The notes beneath the pieces are model-generated. The model was not told where the DNA came from. It worked only from the letters and a program-made list of their open reading frames with translations, and made no database searches. Shown one piece after another: positions 36,004-45,562 of a stretch of DNA of 64,000 nucleotides (positions are counted from its first letter, which is position 1; the number at the start of each line of letters is the position of its first letter). The stretch is from contig NW_025935084.1 of the NCBI RefSeq assembly GCF_000764305.2, positions 64,780 to 128,779 of the forward strand, given 5' to 3'. A program made the position numbers and the translations under genes. The DNA is from Hyalella azteca. Taxonomy: Eukaryota; Arthropoda; Malacostraca; Amphipoda; Hyalellidae.

Positions 36004-37279
36004 ATGGTGAAGTCGGAAAGTGACACCGACTCGGAAAGTACTTCATCTAAATTCTAAACGACCGGTTCGAGCGAAACGTGCTCCATCACGCTATAGTGAT
36101 AGTGAGTTCAAGAAGAAAGTACATAAACAAAAATCCGAGAAGATAGATCAATCTTCGGCGATAACTCAATTAAGCACCCACTGCTCTTGCAACAACTCTA
36201 ACATCGGTAGCTCCGACGACGGATTCAGCGATGATTCCTCGACCTTCAATGCAGTACGTACCATCACCACAAATACCTAATTTTAGATGTGTTGTTTTCG
36301 AGGGCGAACCGCCTGCAGCACCTGATACTCCAGAAGTTGCTGTCAAAGCTTGGCTTGACCTAATGGAATTCCATTTAAGTCGACAGGACAAACTGACGAC
36401 GAAGGTAGAATCATGCAGCTCATGCAACGTACTCATAAGAAATTGGGAGACGCACGTGGAGTAGTTCTTCGTTATCTCAGTACAGATCATGTTGGGTTCA
36501 CATGCGCGGAAGCAAAGGAGGACCTGCTAAAGACGTACTCAAGCGTCGCTACAGTTTCCTTCGTAGATGCATTCTGTGAGTTGTTAGATGTCGCCCTCTC
36601 CGCTAAACCCGGGAAAGTTAACGTATGTAACAATATATCAGCGTTGCGTGACGCTTCGCTTAAAGTAGCGACTACATTCGTCCAACGCGCCTGTGACAAC
36701 GCAGCAGAACACCGATCATTAGTCGATATACTAACTGAGGCTTTCTTCGCCATGTCTTCAAGTAATGTTTTCTCCAAGCGCGTCATCACGGAAATTTTGC
36801 TAAAACGCAAAGAAAATATGAAAGTCGCTGGGGCTTATCAAGCATTAACGCATCATTGTAACACCTCAGAAAAAGAAGTATATCGGATAAACCCGACAAA
36901 AATCGTCAGCAAACTTCATGCAGAGAAGAAGAACACAACGTCAGCAACATCATCGCCATCGACGGCCGATGAAACGACGGCCGCACACGCTACTACTTCA
37001 CACTATGGTCGCGGTTCCTACCGGCGAGGTCGTAGTCGGGGTCGAAGATATAACAACCGCGGCCGCGGAGGATATCAGCGCTATCAACAGGATACCTACA
37101 ATGGACCATCCTACGGACCCCCGAATAATTCAAGAGGCGGCTACAATAACACCAACTCCAGGCGCCAGGACCAAGGTCGCCGCCCGGAAGTTGAGTATTA
37201 CATTAACGATATTCGCTGTAGAATGTATCCTACAAATAATAATGTTAATTTCACAGGTTTAAATGCTGTCAACAAATGA
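36004..37279 (+). pseudogene. Retrotransposon gag, frameshifted
   Basis: The probable start is the ATG at 36004 (M-V-K-S-E-S-D-T-D-S-E). The frame is broken at about 36052 and reading continues in other frames (36020-36280, 36231-36464, then 36413-37279). The last and longest piece (288 residues) is mostly helical in character. It ends in an Arg/Gly/Tyr-rich tail (R-G-R-S-R-G-R-R-Y-N-N-R-G-R-G-G-Y at about residues 200-225) where a CCHC zinc knuckle would normally sit. Such RGG-like basic tails replace the knuckle in some retroelement Gag proteins and presumably bind RNA. The breaks make it non-functional. Confidence 0.7.
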
Positions 37280-37373
37280 TACGAGGCTAGGGAGGTTTCC
37301 GAACCTTCCCTCGAGTGTTTAACTGCAGCAATTACCTAACAAAATTGTTGAAAGTGTCGCCACGCAAAATAAC

Positions 37374-38120
37374 ATGTGTTCTAATTTTAAATTAGCACAT
37401 AGCCAATGTTCAAACTACTGTGAGCGATTACAACCAGAATCGAATTTTATTATCTCGGATGGACGCATGTATATCGTTAATCAATCCGGAAGCTCGGTGA
37501 AAAACTTGTTTCCTACCGAAGTAAGTAATTTGAATTCTAATAACGAACTGAAGAGTTCAACAGCACAAATGTCCACGACTCAGCTGAATGAGAGTCTTAA
37601 CTCAAATCCTGTGAGGTTAGAGTCAGACTAAAGTCTCGAGAAATTACGTTCTGTCTCTGAAAATACCGCTCTCTCTAATGCAAATAATGCTGATGAAAAC
37701 AGTGTAACCAACATTGTAGATACAAATGGTACTGAACCCATATGGGGAAAATTGTTTGCTCTGTCATTAAAGATAAACAGTCATCGATCAAACTATTCGA
37801 TGAAGCAGGTAACAACGATAATATTCGTGTACCTATTGTCAAACTCATTGCCTTTCCTTTCCTCGATTCCTTTCTCGACACAGGCTCAAATGTAACTTTA
37901 ATTAAAATTAGTGCGATCAATGAGAACGCTTAAATTAAACCGACTAATGTCTCAGCCGTGTCAGCGAGTGGCGATGAAATAAAGATAGAAGGCGAAACCG
38001 AAATAATTGTGCAATTGCCAAATGGTAAAAATGTACGTTTAAATGCCTATGTCGTTGAAGACAACAGTAGCTTTCCTTGTAAAATCTTGATCGGCATAGA
38101 TCTCATGGTTAAATCAAAAG
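37374..38120 (+). pseudogene. Retrotransposon aspartic protease region, first part
   Basis: After a Ser/Asn-rich linker (37374-37631), the protease core is visible as F-L-D-T-G-S-N-V-T-L-I at about 37870-37905. A TAA at about 37931 interrupts the frame, and the flap/second half follows as C-K-I-L-I-G-I-D-L-M at about 38080-38110, the counterpart of the I-L-G-x-D segment of retroviral proteases. The hAT-type element then splits the gene. The remaining residues (A-I-I-D-F-R-T-N-E-V) resume at about 39954. Confidence 0.7.
38113..38120. repeat. Left 8-bp target site duplication of the hAT-type element
   Basis: ATCAAAAG precedes the left terminus; ATCTAAAG follows the right terminus at 39946-39953, with seven of eight bases the same. 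Confidence 0.8.
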
Positions 38121-39945
38121 CAGTGGTTCCCAAAGTGGGCGATAGCGCCCACCTAGGGGCGGTGGAAAGATTTTGGGGGCGGTAAGGAAGAAGAGGGCGG
38201 TAGGGAGCAAAATGGTGGGCGGTAGTCCGAAGTCAATGTGCAGCACACGACTCCCAGCGATGGTTTTTTCACCCAGATCTGTTTTTAACATCTCCTGAGT
38301 TTACGTCTCGGACAAATTAACGGCCAGACTCGCGGTCGGTCTCACGACCAATTTACAAATTCAATTATCAAGGAATATCTCTCAAACTAATGAACTTAAC
38401 TCGATGAAACTTGGTACACGTATTCATTAGGACCTAACAATAATGTTTTGCTCGTGAAAATTGTTTTTATTTTGCCATCGTTTGTTATTGCCGTAGTTAT
38501 ATGAAACTACGGGCCGAAATTCGCAGTGATCAAGAAATTTCTTCCAAACTACTGAAGAGATTCGAACGAAATTTTGAATTTACAGTCCTTACTACCGAAC
38601 GGTAATGTTTAGCTCGTGAAAAATTTTTCGATTATGCCTTCGTTCGCGATTTTTTTTATTCATTTCGCCTTCATTCGTGATTTAAACAGCAATACGTGCT
38701 TAAATTCGCAGTAATAAAAAAATAGTTTCCAAACTACTGAACAGATTTGAACGAAACTTCGTATTTAAATACCTAACCTCAGCAATGGTGATGTTCACAA
38801 TTTTTTCGTTTTGCCTTCGTTTGCGAGTTATACGACTATACGTATAAGGCTGGTTAAACCGGCCGGTAGAAAAGCCGGTCGTTCTTCCTATATCTGCATA
38901 ACTTGCGAACGAAAGCAAAATAGAAAAATTTTCACGAGCTAAACATCATCGTTGAGAGGTTAGGTATTTATAAACAAAGGTTTGTTGAAATCTGTTCTGT
39001 AGTTTAGAAGAAACTTCTTGATCGACGCGAATTCAAGTGACAAATTACCCGGCGATACGGGCCGAATCTGAGGGAAGTTGGAGACTGAGGGAAGTTTGAG
39101 GGGAAACTGAGGGATGTCTGAGGGATACTATTCGTTTAATTTTGTGCTGACGATTTTATATTTGACTGAGGCTTCCCTAAATGTAGGTAGGGTAATAGGT
39201 GATGCTGGTCCGAGTTTCAGTTTATTAGTTTGATGTCAACATGAAAGAAATTTTTGGATCACCGCGAATTTAAACGATAAATTACCCGGCGATACCGGCC
39301 GAATATAAGGAAGTGGGAAATCAAGAATGACGGTGAAATAAAAAAAAAACTCGCAAACGAATTTATATTTATAGGCTAATAAATTTATATAAATTATATA
39401 AAAAAAATATAAATTTATAGGCTAAAAAATAACCGTTTGGTAGTTAGAAATGTATATTCAAAATTTCGTTCAAATCTGTTCAATAGTTTGGAAGAAATTT
39501 TTTGATCACTGCGAATTTCGGCCAGTTTCGCAATATACGCGTAACTCACGAATGAAGGTGAAAATTAAAAAAAATACGACCTAAACATCACCGTTAGGTT
39601 CTGATGAATACGCGTTCCAAGTTTCATTGAGGTGGTTCATTAGTTTGGGAGATATTACTTGATAATTGAATGTGGAGATTGATCGTGTGACCGGCCACGA
39701 GTCCGGCCGTAAATTCGCCCGCGACGACCTAGGTTTCTAGTGCTGAAACAGTTCAAACAGCTGAAAAAACATATTGGTTCACTAAATGGGGTTCTATTTG
39801 TGAAATACACATTTGTGTTTAACCTTTATCTTTTAAAATTGCAGCGTACTAAATTTCAAGAAAGAGGCGTATGTCTGTGGGGGGCGCTAGAAATTCACCA
39901 GGGAGCCAATGGGGGCGCCAGCCTGAAAAAGTTTGGGAACCACTG
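38121..39945. mobile_element. hAT-type non-autonomous DNA transposon
   Basis: The ends form a short inverted repeat: left CAGTGGTTCCCAAAGTGGGC, right (minus strand) CAGTGGTTCCCAAACTTTTT. CAGTGGTTCCC-type termini and 8-bp duplications are standard for hAT elements, and both are seen here. Subterminal GGGCGG and GGCGCC motifs recur near both ends (38137-38225 and 39880-39922). The 1825-bp element encodes no transposase; most of its interior is a second, foldback-type element. It disrupts the protease gene of the surrounding retrotransposon and so is younger than it. Confidence 0.8.
38305..39728. mobile_element. Long foldback element nested in the hAT-type element
   Basis: The two ends are inverted and similar over several hundred bases. 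The left ACGTCTCGGACAAATTAACG mirrors the right end at 39708-39728. The segment AATTATCAAGGAATATCTC at 38362 mirrors GAGATATTACTTGATAATT at 39648. The inner unit containing CTTCCAAACTACTGA..GATTTGAACGAAA is present at about 38540 and 38730 and inverted at about 38980 and 39470. The arms are therefore composed of repeated units of roughly 160-200 bp, as in Foldback/long-TIR elements. No coding frame. A short relative sits at 44239-44446. Confidence 0.65.
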
Positions 39946-39953
39946 ATCTAAAG

Positions 39954-40740
39954 CTATTATCGACTTCCGTACAAACGAAGTGATATTTACGCTGCGAGGA
40001 ACCGTTAATAACAAAGAGAACAATGATGCTCAATGCCGCGAAGAAGGAAGTGCACAGCACACAGAAGCAGAGGTGCCCAGTAATGCGCACATGTGTGAGC
40101 GCGACGCGCGCATGAACGTTGAAATACTGGACATGCCATCAAAACATGCGACAGCAATGCTGCCAGCAACAACAATGTTGACTCTAACTTGCCTGAGCGC
40201 ACACTGTTCTTGCATATGAAAGATAAAACAGTCATACCAGCTTGTTGTAACGTTACAATGACAATTAAATGTCGGAAAATTCCTGATGGTACTTATTGTA
40301 TCGAGAAGAACTCAGTTAACGGAATTCTAATTGCATCTGCGTTAGTTAACGTAACAGATGGTCATTGTCCAATAATGTTGTTGAATCCTTATACTAACGT
40401 GAATATTACGTTGAAAGCTAATCAAACTCAGTCGAGCATCGAAAAAATTAACATTCAACAATTAAGTGTGAGAACTCTGATGAGTAGAAACGAACGGTTC
40501 AAAAACGAAAAACATTCGGAACGAGTAAACAATAACTTAGCTATGTACTGTACTGTAAATACTCGCTCTTCAATCAGTGTTCAACTGTCATCGAGATGCT
40601 ATTGCCTTACAAGGTTAGAGTTTGGGTCATTTAAGTTCAAACGCCTCCCATTCGGTCTGATCGATTCGCCGGTGTATTTTAATCACTAATGATTGCAGCT
40701 CTAAACTCATTGCTTGAAGTATCTGCGCTAGTCTATTTAG
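39954..40740 (+). pseudogene. Retrotransposon protease end, linker and N-terminal RT remnant
   Basis: Immediately after the right hAT duplication the protease resumes. The frame at 40189-40689 then encodes a linker typical of the segment between protease and RT (A-L-V-N-V-T...P-I-M-L-L-N-P-Y-T-N-V). It passes into R-L-E-F-G-S-F-K-F-K-R-L-P-F-G-L, which is RT motif 4. The fingers region that should carry the first catalytic Asp is largely missing, implying a deletion of about 100 codons. After a frame break the coding continues A-A-L-N-S-L-L-E-V-S-A-L-V-Y-L up to the Penelope-like insertion. Confidence 0.65.
40729..40740. repeat. Left 12-bp target site duplication of the Penelope-like element
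   Basis: TAGTCTATTTAG occurs here and again at 41409-41420, exactly flanking the inserted sequence. It encodes part of the V-Y-L of the RT YxDD motif. Confidence 0.8.
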
Positions 40741-40797
40741 TAAAAACTTAATAGCAAAGAAAACTCCACAAAAATTCATAGTATCTTTAAAGAAAAC

Positions 40798-40823
40798 GTT
40801 TCGGAGTCCAGCTCCATCGTCAG
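40798..40823 (-). ncRNA. Hammerhead-ribozyme-like core in the inverted left arm
   Basis: Reverse-strand copy of the motif at 41291-41316: CTGACGA, a GGAG/CTCC stem, then GAAAC. It is identical to the right-arm copy. See that entry for caveats. Confidence 0.4.
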
Positions 40824-40976
40824 TTCGAAAATTCTAGAACACAGATAAATCAGTGATTATTACAAGTCAAGAATACAACGAAAATCCTAAGCTGCAAAAC
40901 CTACCTATTTACAATTTCAAGTGGGTAAGAGCTAAAAGCTAAATTCAAACTAGGCCTATGTTTAACAAGAGGGCAA

Positions 40977-41213
40977 TTGGACAAGGGCAGGAGTTGTAGA
41001 ACTGGTAACTTACTGTCGCGCCCACCTCATTCGGCTGTGCGGGTTCACGCCGAGCAGTGCGATGTTCTAGTTTCTGACAGTGACTTCAAAGTTTTAGCTT
41101 ACAGTTCCGGTGTTTCTGATTTGCGCATTTTAGAATCATTGTATATTTTTAAACATAGGCCTAGTTTGAATTTAGCTTTTAGCTCTTACCCGCTTGAAAT
41201 TGTAAATAGGTAG
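40977..41213 (+). pseudogene. Penelope ORF, GIY-YIG endonuclease C-terminal fragment
   Basis: A 78-residue frame. From about residue 12 it reads R-P-P-H-S-A-V-R-V-H-A-E-Q-C-D, then D-F-K-V-L-A-Y, then D-L-R-I-L-E-S-L-Y-I-F-K-H-R-P-S-L-N. This matches the end of Penelope-type endonuclease domains (I-R-x-H...C...F-x-I-L...D-L-x-I-x-E-S-x-x-I...x-P-x-L-N). It stops at 41211, just inside the right arm. The catalytic GIY and YIG residues lie upstream and are lost. Confidence 0.65.
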
Positions 41214-41290
41214 GTTTTGCAGCTTAGGATTTTCGTTGTATTCTTGACTTGTAATAATCACTGATTTATCTGTGTTCTAGAATTTTCGAA

Positions 41291-41316
41291 CTGACGATGG
41301 AGCTGGACTCCGAAAC
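41291..41316 (+). ncRNA. Hammerhead-ribozyme-like core in the right arm
   Basis: CTGACGA (matching the hammerhead core CUGANGA) is followed by T, a perfect 4-bp stem GGAG/CTCC with a 5-nt loop, and then GAAAC. Penelope-like elements are known to encode hammerhead motifs in their pseudo-LTRs, so location fits. One unpaired U between core and stem II is atypical. I could not identify a cleavage triplet with complementary stem I and III strands nearby, so self-cleavage of this copy is unproven. Confidence 0.4.
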
Positions 41317-41420
41317 GTTTTCTTTAAAGATACTATGAATTTTTGTGGAGTTTTCTTTGCTATTAAGTTTTTAGTGAATTTGCGATTCAAGCAAACGAGT
41401 GATATTATTAGTCTATTTAG

Positions 41421-42240
41421 ATTAGATGATTTGATAATTTATTCACAAAATGAGCACGAGCACCTCAGACATATTGCTCAAGCCTTGCAGAAAATCCGCG
41501 ATGCCGGCTTAAAAATAAAACTAAAGAAAAGCGAATTCTTCAAGAAAGAGATCAAATTCCTAGGTCACGTTATCTCAGGTGACGGTGTAAAAATTGACGA
41601 TTGAAAAATTGAATGCATCCAAAACTATCCGGTATCGAAAGACGCAGATGATGTGCGCAGATTTTTAGGATTTATAGGATTCTATCGCTGATTTATCAAA
41701 GGATTCACTGCGATAGCGATTCCTTTGACAGAGTTGCCAAAGAATAATGCAACCTTTGTTTGGCCTGAAACTGAACAAAAAGCTGTTGAGCTCCTAAAGG
41801 AGAATTTGCTAAAGGAACCAGTACTACAATATCCAAATTTTTCACAGCCCTTCGTAATTGTCACTGATGCATCCATAGGCGCTGCGCTCATGCAAAAACA
41901 TCAAAATTCTCTAACCAATTTCTTTCGCATCAAAAGTTCTAAACAAAACAGAACGAAATTATTCAACCACAAAGAAAGAGGCTCTGGCTGTAATTTTCGC
42001 ACTGAAAAAGTTCAGATATATTGCTCTGGGATATCCCATAACGATCTTAACTGATCACAAACCACTAGTATCTCTATTCTCTAAGTCTAAAACAATGCCC
42101 GAAGACAGCGTTCTTGTTCGCTGGAATCTGCAACTTCAAGAATTTAATGTCATTATTAAATACATCCCTGGTAAATCCAATCTGGTGGCTATGCCTTATT
42201 CCGCATCCAATCTGAGAATTGCGTGGATGACGGAATGTTG
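41421..42240 (+). pseudogene. Retrotransposon RT thumb/connection and RNase H
   Basis: Directly after the Penelope duplication the frame gives D-D-L-I-I-Y-S (the end of the YxDD motif and motif 6), then K-K-S-E-F-F...I-K-F-L-G-H-V-I-S-G-D-G-V. After an in-frame TGA at about 41602 comes V-R-R-F-L-G-F-I-G-F-Y-R. A second stop sits at about 41690. The RNase H region is seen as F-V-I-V-T-D-A-S-I-G-A-A-L (first catalytic Asp) and, in another frame, I-T-I-L-T-D-H-K-P-L-V near 42045. Stops and frame changes make it inactive. Confidence 0.85.
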
Positions 42241-42349
42241 GATGAAATAGAGGACTCTTTCGAGCAACGTGTTTACGTGTCTAGGGTCAGTAACCCTGTT
42301 AACCCTGAGCCTCGGCTCTATGCAAAACTGCCGTGGGAGAGTGACTCAG

Positions 42350-42445
42350 AGCTCATTGCCAGTCAATCTGAATGTGACACATGCCAATCATGAATGTGAC
42401 AGTCAATCTGAATGTGACACTGAATGTGACACATGCCCGACTCAT
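42350..42445 (+). repeat. Short GAATGTGACA-type tandem repeat
   Basis: Units of CAATCTGAATGTGACA and TGAATGTGACACATGCC recur four times between the RNase H and integrase frames. They probably arose by slippage and contribute the odd N-V-T-V-N-L-N-V-T start of the integrase frame. Confidence 0.7.
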
Positions 42446-43226
42446 AAGTCAAGAAAATTCAATCTCAACTGTTAGAAATCGAAAGTCAAAGTCAATTAAA
42501 GTAAAAAACTACCTCATTGAAAATGATATTCTTTATTACAAACATGTCTTAAGAGCAGGTTCGCATGATATTAACGCAAATGTCTGTGTTCCCGATAAAT
42601 TTTTAATTGATGTCATTAAATCATGTCATGATCCTCCAAATATGGGACATTACAGTCATGAAAGAACTTTGAAGAGATTCGAACTGAATTTCTACCACCC
42701 TAACGAGAAACAAGAGATCTTGAATTTCGTTCATGCACGCGAAAGCTGTATTAAAGAAAATGGTCGTATTACACGCAAAACCACTATAGGGAAATTTAAA
42801 TTGCCGAATCATGCATGGGAAATAGCCTTTATGGATCTATTAGGACCACTACCTGAGACGGGTGGCGGAAATAAATACGTATTAGTAGTCACTGATTACT
42901 TAACACGCTTTGCAGTTCTTGTCCCTATACACGACCAACGCTCAGATACGATTGCGATAGCATTGCGCACGTACCTTTTTGCAACCTTTGCGTGCCCACG
43001 AAAACTAATTTCAGACAATGCAAAAGAATTCACGAGTGATCTGATGCGTAGTTTGTATGAAAATTTTGGAATTCAAAAAATAGAGGTAGCACCTCATCAC
43101 CCAGCCAGTTCCTGTCTGGTCGAACGAAAAAATCAGAATATTATTAGATGCCTCAAACATTTTGTAGACGCGGAAAACTCATGCGTCGAACGGGATTTAT
43201 TCGTACCAGAATGTACATATGTATGA
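42446..43226 (+). pseudogene. Retrotransposon integrase
   Basis: The frame shows a damaged zinc-binding module (H-x-x-x-x-x-x-G-H-Y-S-H...H-A-R-E-S-C, the first Cys of the C-x-x-C pair lost). The catalytic core follows: F-M-D-L-L-G-P-L-P (first Asp), L-I-S-D-N-A-K-E-F (second Asp) and C-L-V-E-R-K-N (Glu). The spacing is normal for Ty3/Gypsy integrases. Residues after the core are interrupted by a stop at 43224-43226 and continue in the frame at 43148-43486. Integrase normally inserts the cDNA copy; this one is broken. Confidence 0.85.
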
Positions 43227-43640
43227 GCGCGATTAATACCGCATTTAATGTAATCATTGGAGATTCACCGCATTTTATGCTATTTGGAACTGATAAAAAT
43301 CACCCCGCAGCCATTAAATCACCCGAAAATCAATCACCAATCTACAATTATGATGGCTACTATCGAGTTGCGACTCGTCGATTCGCGAAAATTCGAGATT
43401 ATCTAAAAAAAGTTTTGGATGGAAGCATGTCCGAATATCTCGCAGCAAAGAACAAAAAGACTATAAAGCGTGAAATTTCTATATGAGATCGTTGTTACGT
43501 AAGACACGTGCCTCACGAAAATGAAAGTAGGAAGTTCGCATCAAAATTCGAGGACACTACAACGTAATTGAAAAACTGACAGGAAATTCTTATGTATAAC
43601 GTAAAACATACTGTCACCGGAAAAATCAAACGTTCTCACG
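43227..43640 (+). pseudogene. Integrase C-terminal region
   Basis: The overlapping frame to 43486 continues the post-core helices (N-T-A-F-N...G-D-S-P-H-F-M-L-F-G-T-D). After a stop, a further frame gives C-Y-V-R-H-V-P...K-F-A-S-K-F-R-G-H-Y-N-V-I-E-K-L, which resembles the GPY/F module that follows the core in many Ty3/Gypsy integrases. Confidence 0.55.
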
Positions 43641-44238
43641 TTGACAATATTCTCACACGTTAAGAACTCAGTCTTTTTGCATAATTAATATCGAGCAATT
43701 CAATTTTATCTCGACGATAACATCCGTATTTATAGCTCCTTGTCCTTGACGATAATGAAAAGCTCGGATTGTAGCAGACAAACATCATCATAATTCGAAA
43801 ATCACTAATGATTTTTACGCTGATATGCGAGGTCAGCATCGCTACATAGCTCCTTGTCAGCAAAATTCAATGAAAAATTCAACGTCTTGATGATTAAGCA
43901 CAACAGCATTATTGCTCTCTGTGATTGAAATCTGTTTAGCGTGAGTAGGTAATACTCATATCGAGGCATAGCATGACGCTATTCCGGAACTCTAATTTTT
44001 TTTTGCATACCTATAAACTTGAGTCACATGAATGACTGTTCATTCATCTTGCGACTGCAGAACTGAGAGGTAGTCCCTTCCTATCTTATTACTTTTCATT
44101 GTGGAAAGCTATTGACACTACACTTTTAGTGGTTACGAATACTTCAAAAATGTAAGTTCAATCGAATGTATTGATTTATCAATGTAATCACTTACTTATT
44201 ATGCAAAAGTAATAATGTATTTTCATACGAATGAGGTA
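43641..44238. other. Retrotransposon 3' non-coding region
   Basis: No env-like or other coding frame. TAGCTCCTTGTC occurs twice (about 43734 and 43847), a minor direct repeat. The polypurine tract expected before the 3' LTR is not clear because the small foldback element occupies the junction. Confidence 0.5.
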
Positions 44239-44446
44239 TCGGACAAATTACGGCCAGACCCGCGGCCGGTCTCGCGGCCGGAAAGGTTTTCTTAGTGTTT
44301 TTATGGGTTTTTCTAGGTTTTTTGTGTTTTTAATTTAATGGAACCTGTTCCTAACTGGACCTAACCTGCAAGGTTTTCGTTAATTGGCTAAGTTTTTTCT
44401 ATCTTTGGAGTCCGGCGGCCGCGAGACCGGCCGTAAATTTGTCCGA
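44239..44446. mobile_element. Short foldback MITE
   Basis: About 208 bp with inverted ends: left TCGGACAAATTACGGCCAGA, right (minus strand) TCGGACAAATTTACGGCCGG, extending through CGCGGCCGG. The ends match those of the long foldback at 38305-39728, so they are the same family. It sits at the junction of the internal region and the 3' LTR. Confidence 0.75.
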
Positions 44447-44450
44447 GACG

Positions 44451-44921
44451 TGTGGTGGTCTCCGACAGGCGTCCCGTCACCTTCAGTGACGTCATCGTTA
44501 TGAGTCTATATAAGCTCTTCGAGCGATCCCCGAGTCAGTCGACAGCCAGAACGAACCCAACGAACATCTTGTTCTAACCGCTTATCCGCATCTACATGAA
44601 GACGACTCCGGCAACTGTGTTCTACACAAGGGTCGCCTGCCGAAGACCACCACTGCCCTGGATGTAATGGACCATCATGATTCCTGCCTTCCGGAACGTA
44701 GCCTTCAGCACTTCAAGCCGTCCGGATCTAGGCCGTGCGTCGAAGTTTCGAACCAGCCCTCGGTCGAAGGACGATAAATTTTGAAACCGAACTATGCTAT
44801 CTGAACCTAACCTCGGTTGCTGTGAACGTAAAATTACGTAATTTAACGATGCCCGGAAGTCATATTTGATCCGCGGCCTGGTGGTGCACGGCAGGTTCTA
44901 TGCAAGGCCGGAGGAAGACAA
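44451..44921 (+). repeat. 3' LTR, truncated at its 3' side
   Basis: It starts near TGTGGTGGTCTCCGAC just after the MITE, contains a complete-looking core promoter, and shares 44638-44921 with the 5' LTR. Similarity stops at GGAAGACAA (44921), where unrelated DNA begins, so the 3' part of the LTR is lost. Confidence 0.75.
44487..44540 (+). promoter_or_regulatory. LTR core promoter: CRE, TATA box and Inr
   Basis: A perfect palindromic TGACGTCA (44487-44494) is followed by TATATAAG (44507-44514) and, 30 bases downstream of the TATA box, an arthropod-type initiator TCAGTC (44535-44540). The spacing is right for Pol II initiation at about 44537, which would define the U3/R border. Confidence 0.65.
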
Positions 44922-45108
44922 TGGTTTGAGACTTTTAAATACGTCTGTGAATATATTAGGAATCCTTTAAGTATACTTGTATTCGCTGATTTCAAGTCGT
45001 AAATAAATTAATAGATATTAAGTTGAGATGTTGAATTTCGACACATGAAAACTAATTCCGACACAACTTGAATTGGACACACACAGATCGTTCAAAGCGT
45101 CCTTAATG

Positions 45109-45562
45109 TGTCGGAATATACCGCGTTTACCCTATATCTACTTGGCAAGCCGTGACCGAATTTTTTGAGCTGTGGTTTCATGGATTTACCAGCCGTGATT
45201 CCATTTCTTTGAGCCGTGATTCCAATTTCCATTTCACCGAGCCGTGAATTCCATATCTAGGCCATGAAAAGCCATTTACGAGGCACAAATTTATTTACAA
45301 AGTCCATGCACGTGTTACCCCAAATCTATAATTTTACCCTAAAACAGTCAAATGGCAAAGATAAAATTTGTCTTTACTGTAAGTTGAGCATGTGTTATTG
45401 CAGTCTGACCGCTTTGACATGACAAATCAAACAAAAATTTATGACATTCGAGCCGTGAGATTTCATACCTACTGAAATTATATGATATTAGAGCCGCAAT
45501 ATTTCAGACAAAAATAGGACTTTTCCAGCTCTGATGTAGGGTAAATGCGGTATATTCCAACA
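45109..45562. mobile_element. MITE with 24-bp inverted ends
   Basis: The left end TGTCGGAATATACCGCGTTT and the right end, read in reverse, TGTTGGAATATACCGCATTT both continue ACCCTA. The interior contains repeated GCCGTGATTCCA and GAGCCGTGA phrases. An inverted, more diverged copy lies at about 50160-50735. No target duplication could be fixed. Confidence 0.65.

Larger units (their letters stand above)
40741..41408 (+). mobile_element. Penelope-like element, 5'-truncated, with inverted arms
   Basis: A 668-bp insertion flanked by a 12-bp duplication. Its ends (40741-40964 and 41149-41373) are near-perfect inverted repeats of about 224 bp. The spacer and start of the right arm encode, on the plus strand, the C-terminal tail of a GIY-YIG-type endonuclease domain (41010-41211: H-A-E-Q-C-D...D-L-R-I-L-E-S-L-Y-I-F-K-H-R-P-S-L-N, then Y-P-L-E-I-V-N-R), characteristic of Penelope ORFs. 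Inverted or tandem pseudo-LTRs and a short tail beyond the 3' repeat (here 41374-41408, 35 bp) are known Penelope features. The RT and most of the endonuclease are absent. Confidence 0.75.
35321..44921 (+). mobile_element. Ty3/Gypsy-type LTR retrotransposon, degenerate and multiply interrupted
   Basis: Two copies of the same about 290-bp sequence (35321-35615 and 44638-44921) flank a 9.6-kb region. It holds, in order, a primer-binding site, gag, an aspartic protease with D-T-G-S, reverse transcriptase, RNase H and an integrase with H2C2-like and DDE motifs. RT before integrase is the Ty3/Gypsy order. All reading frames carry stops or frameshifts. The 5' LTR lacks its U3 and the 3' LTR lacks its end. 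The coding part is split by a hAT-type insertion, a Penelope-like insertion and a small foldback. No env-like gene is evident between integrase and the 3' LTR. Confidence 0.88.
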
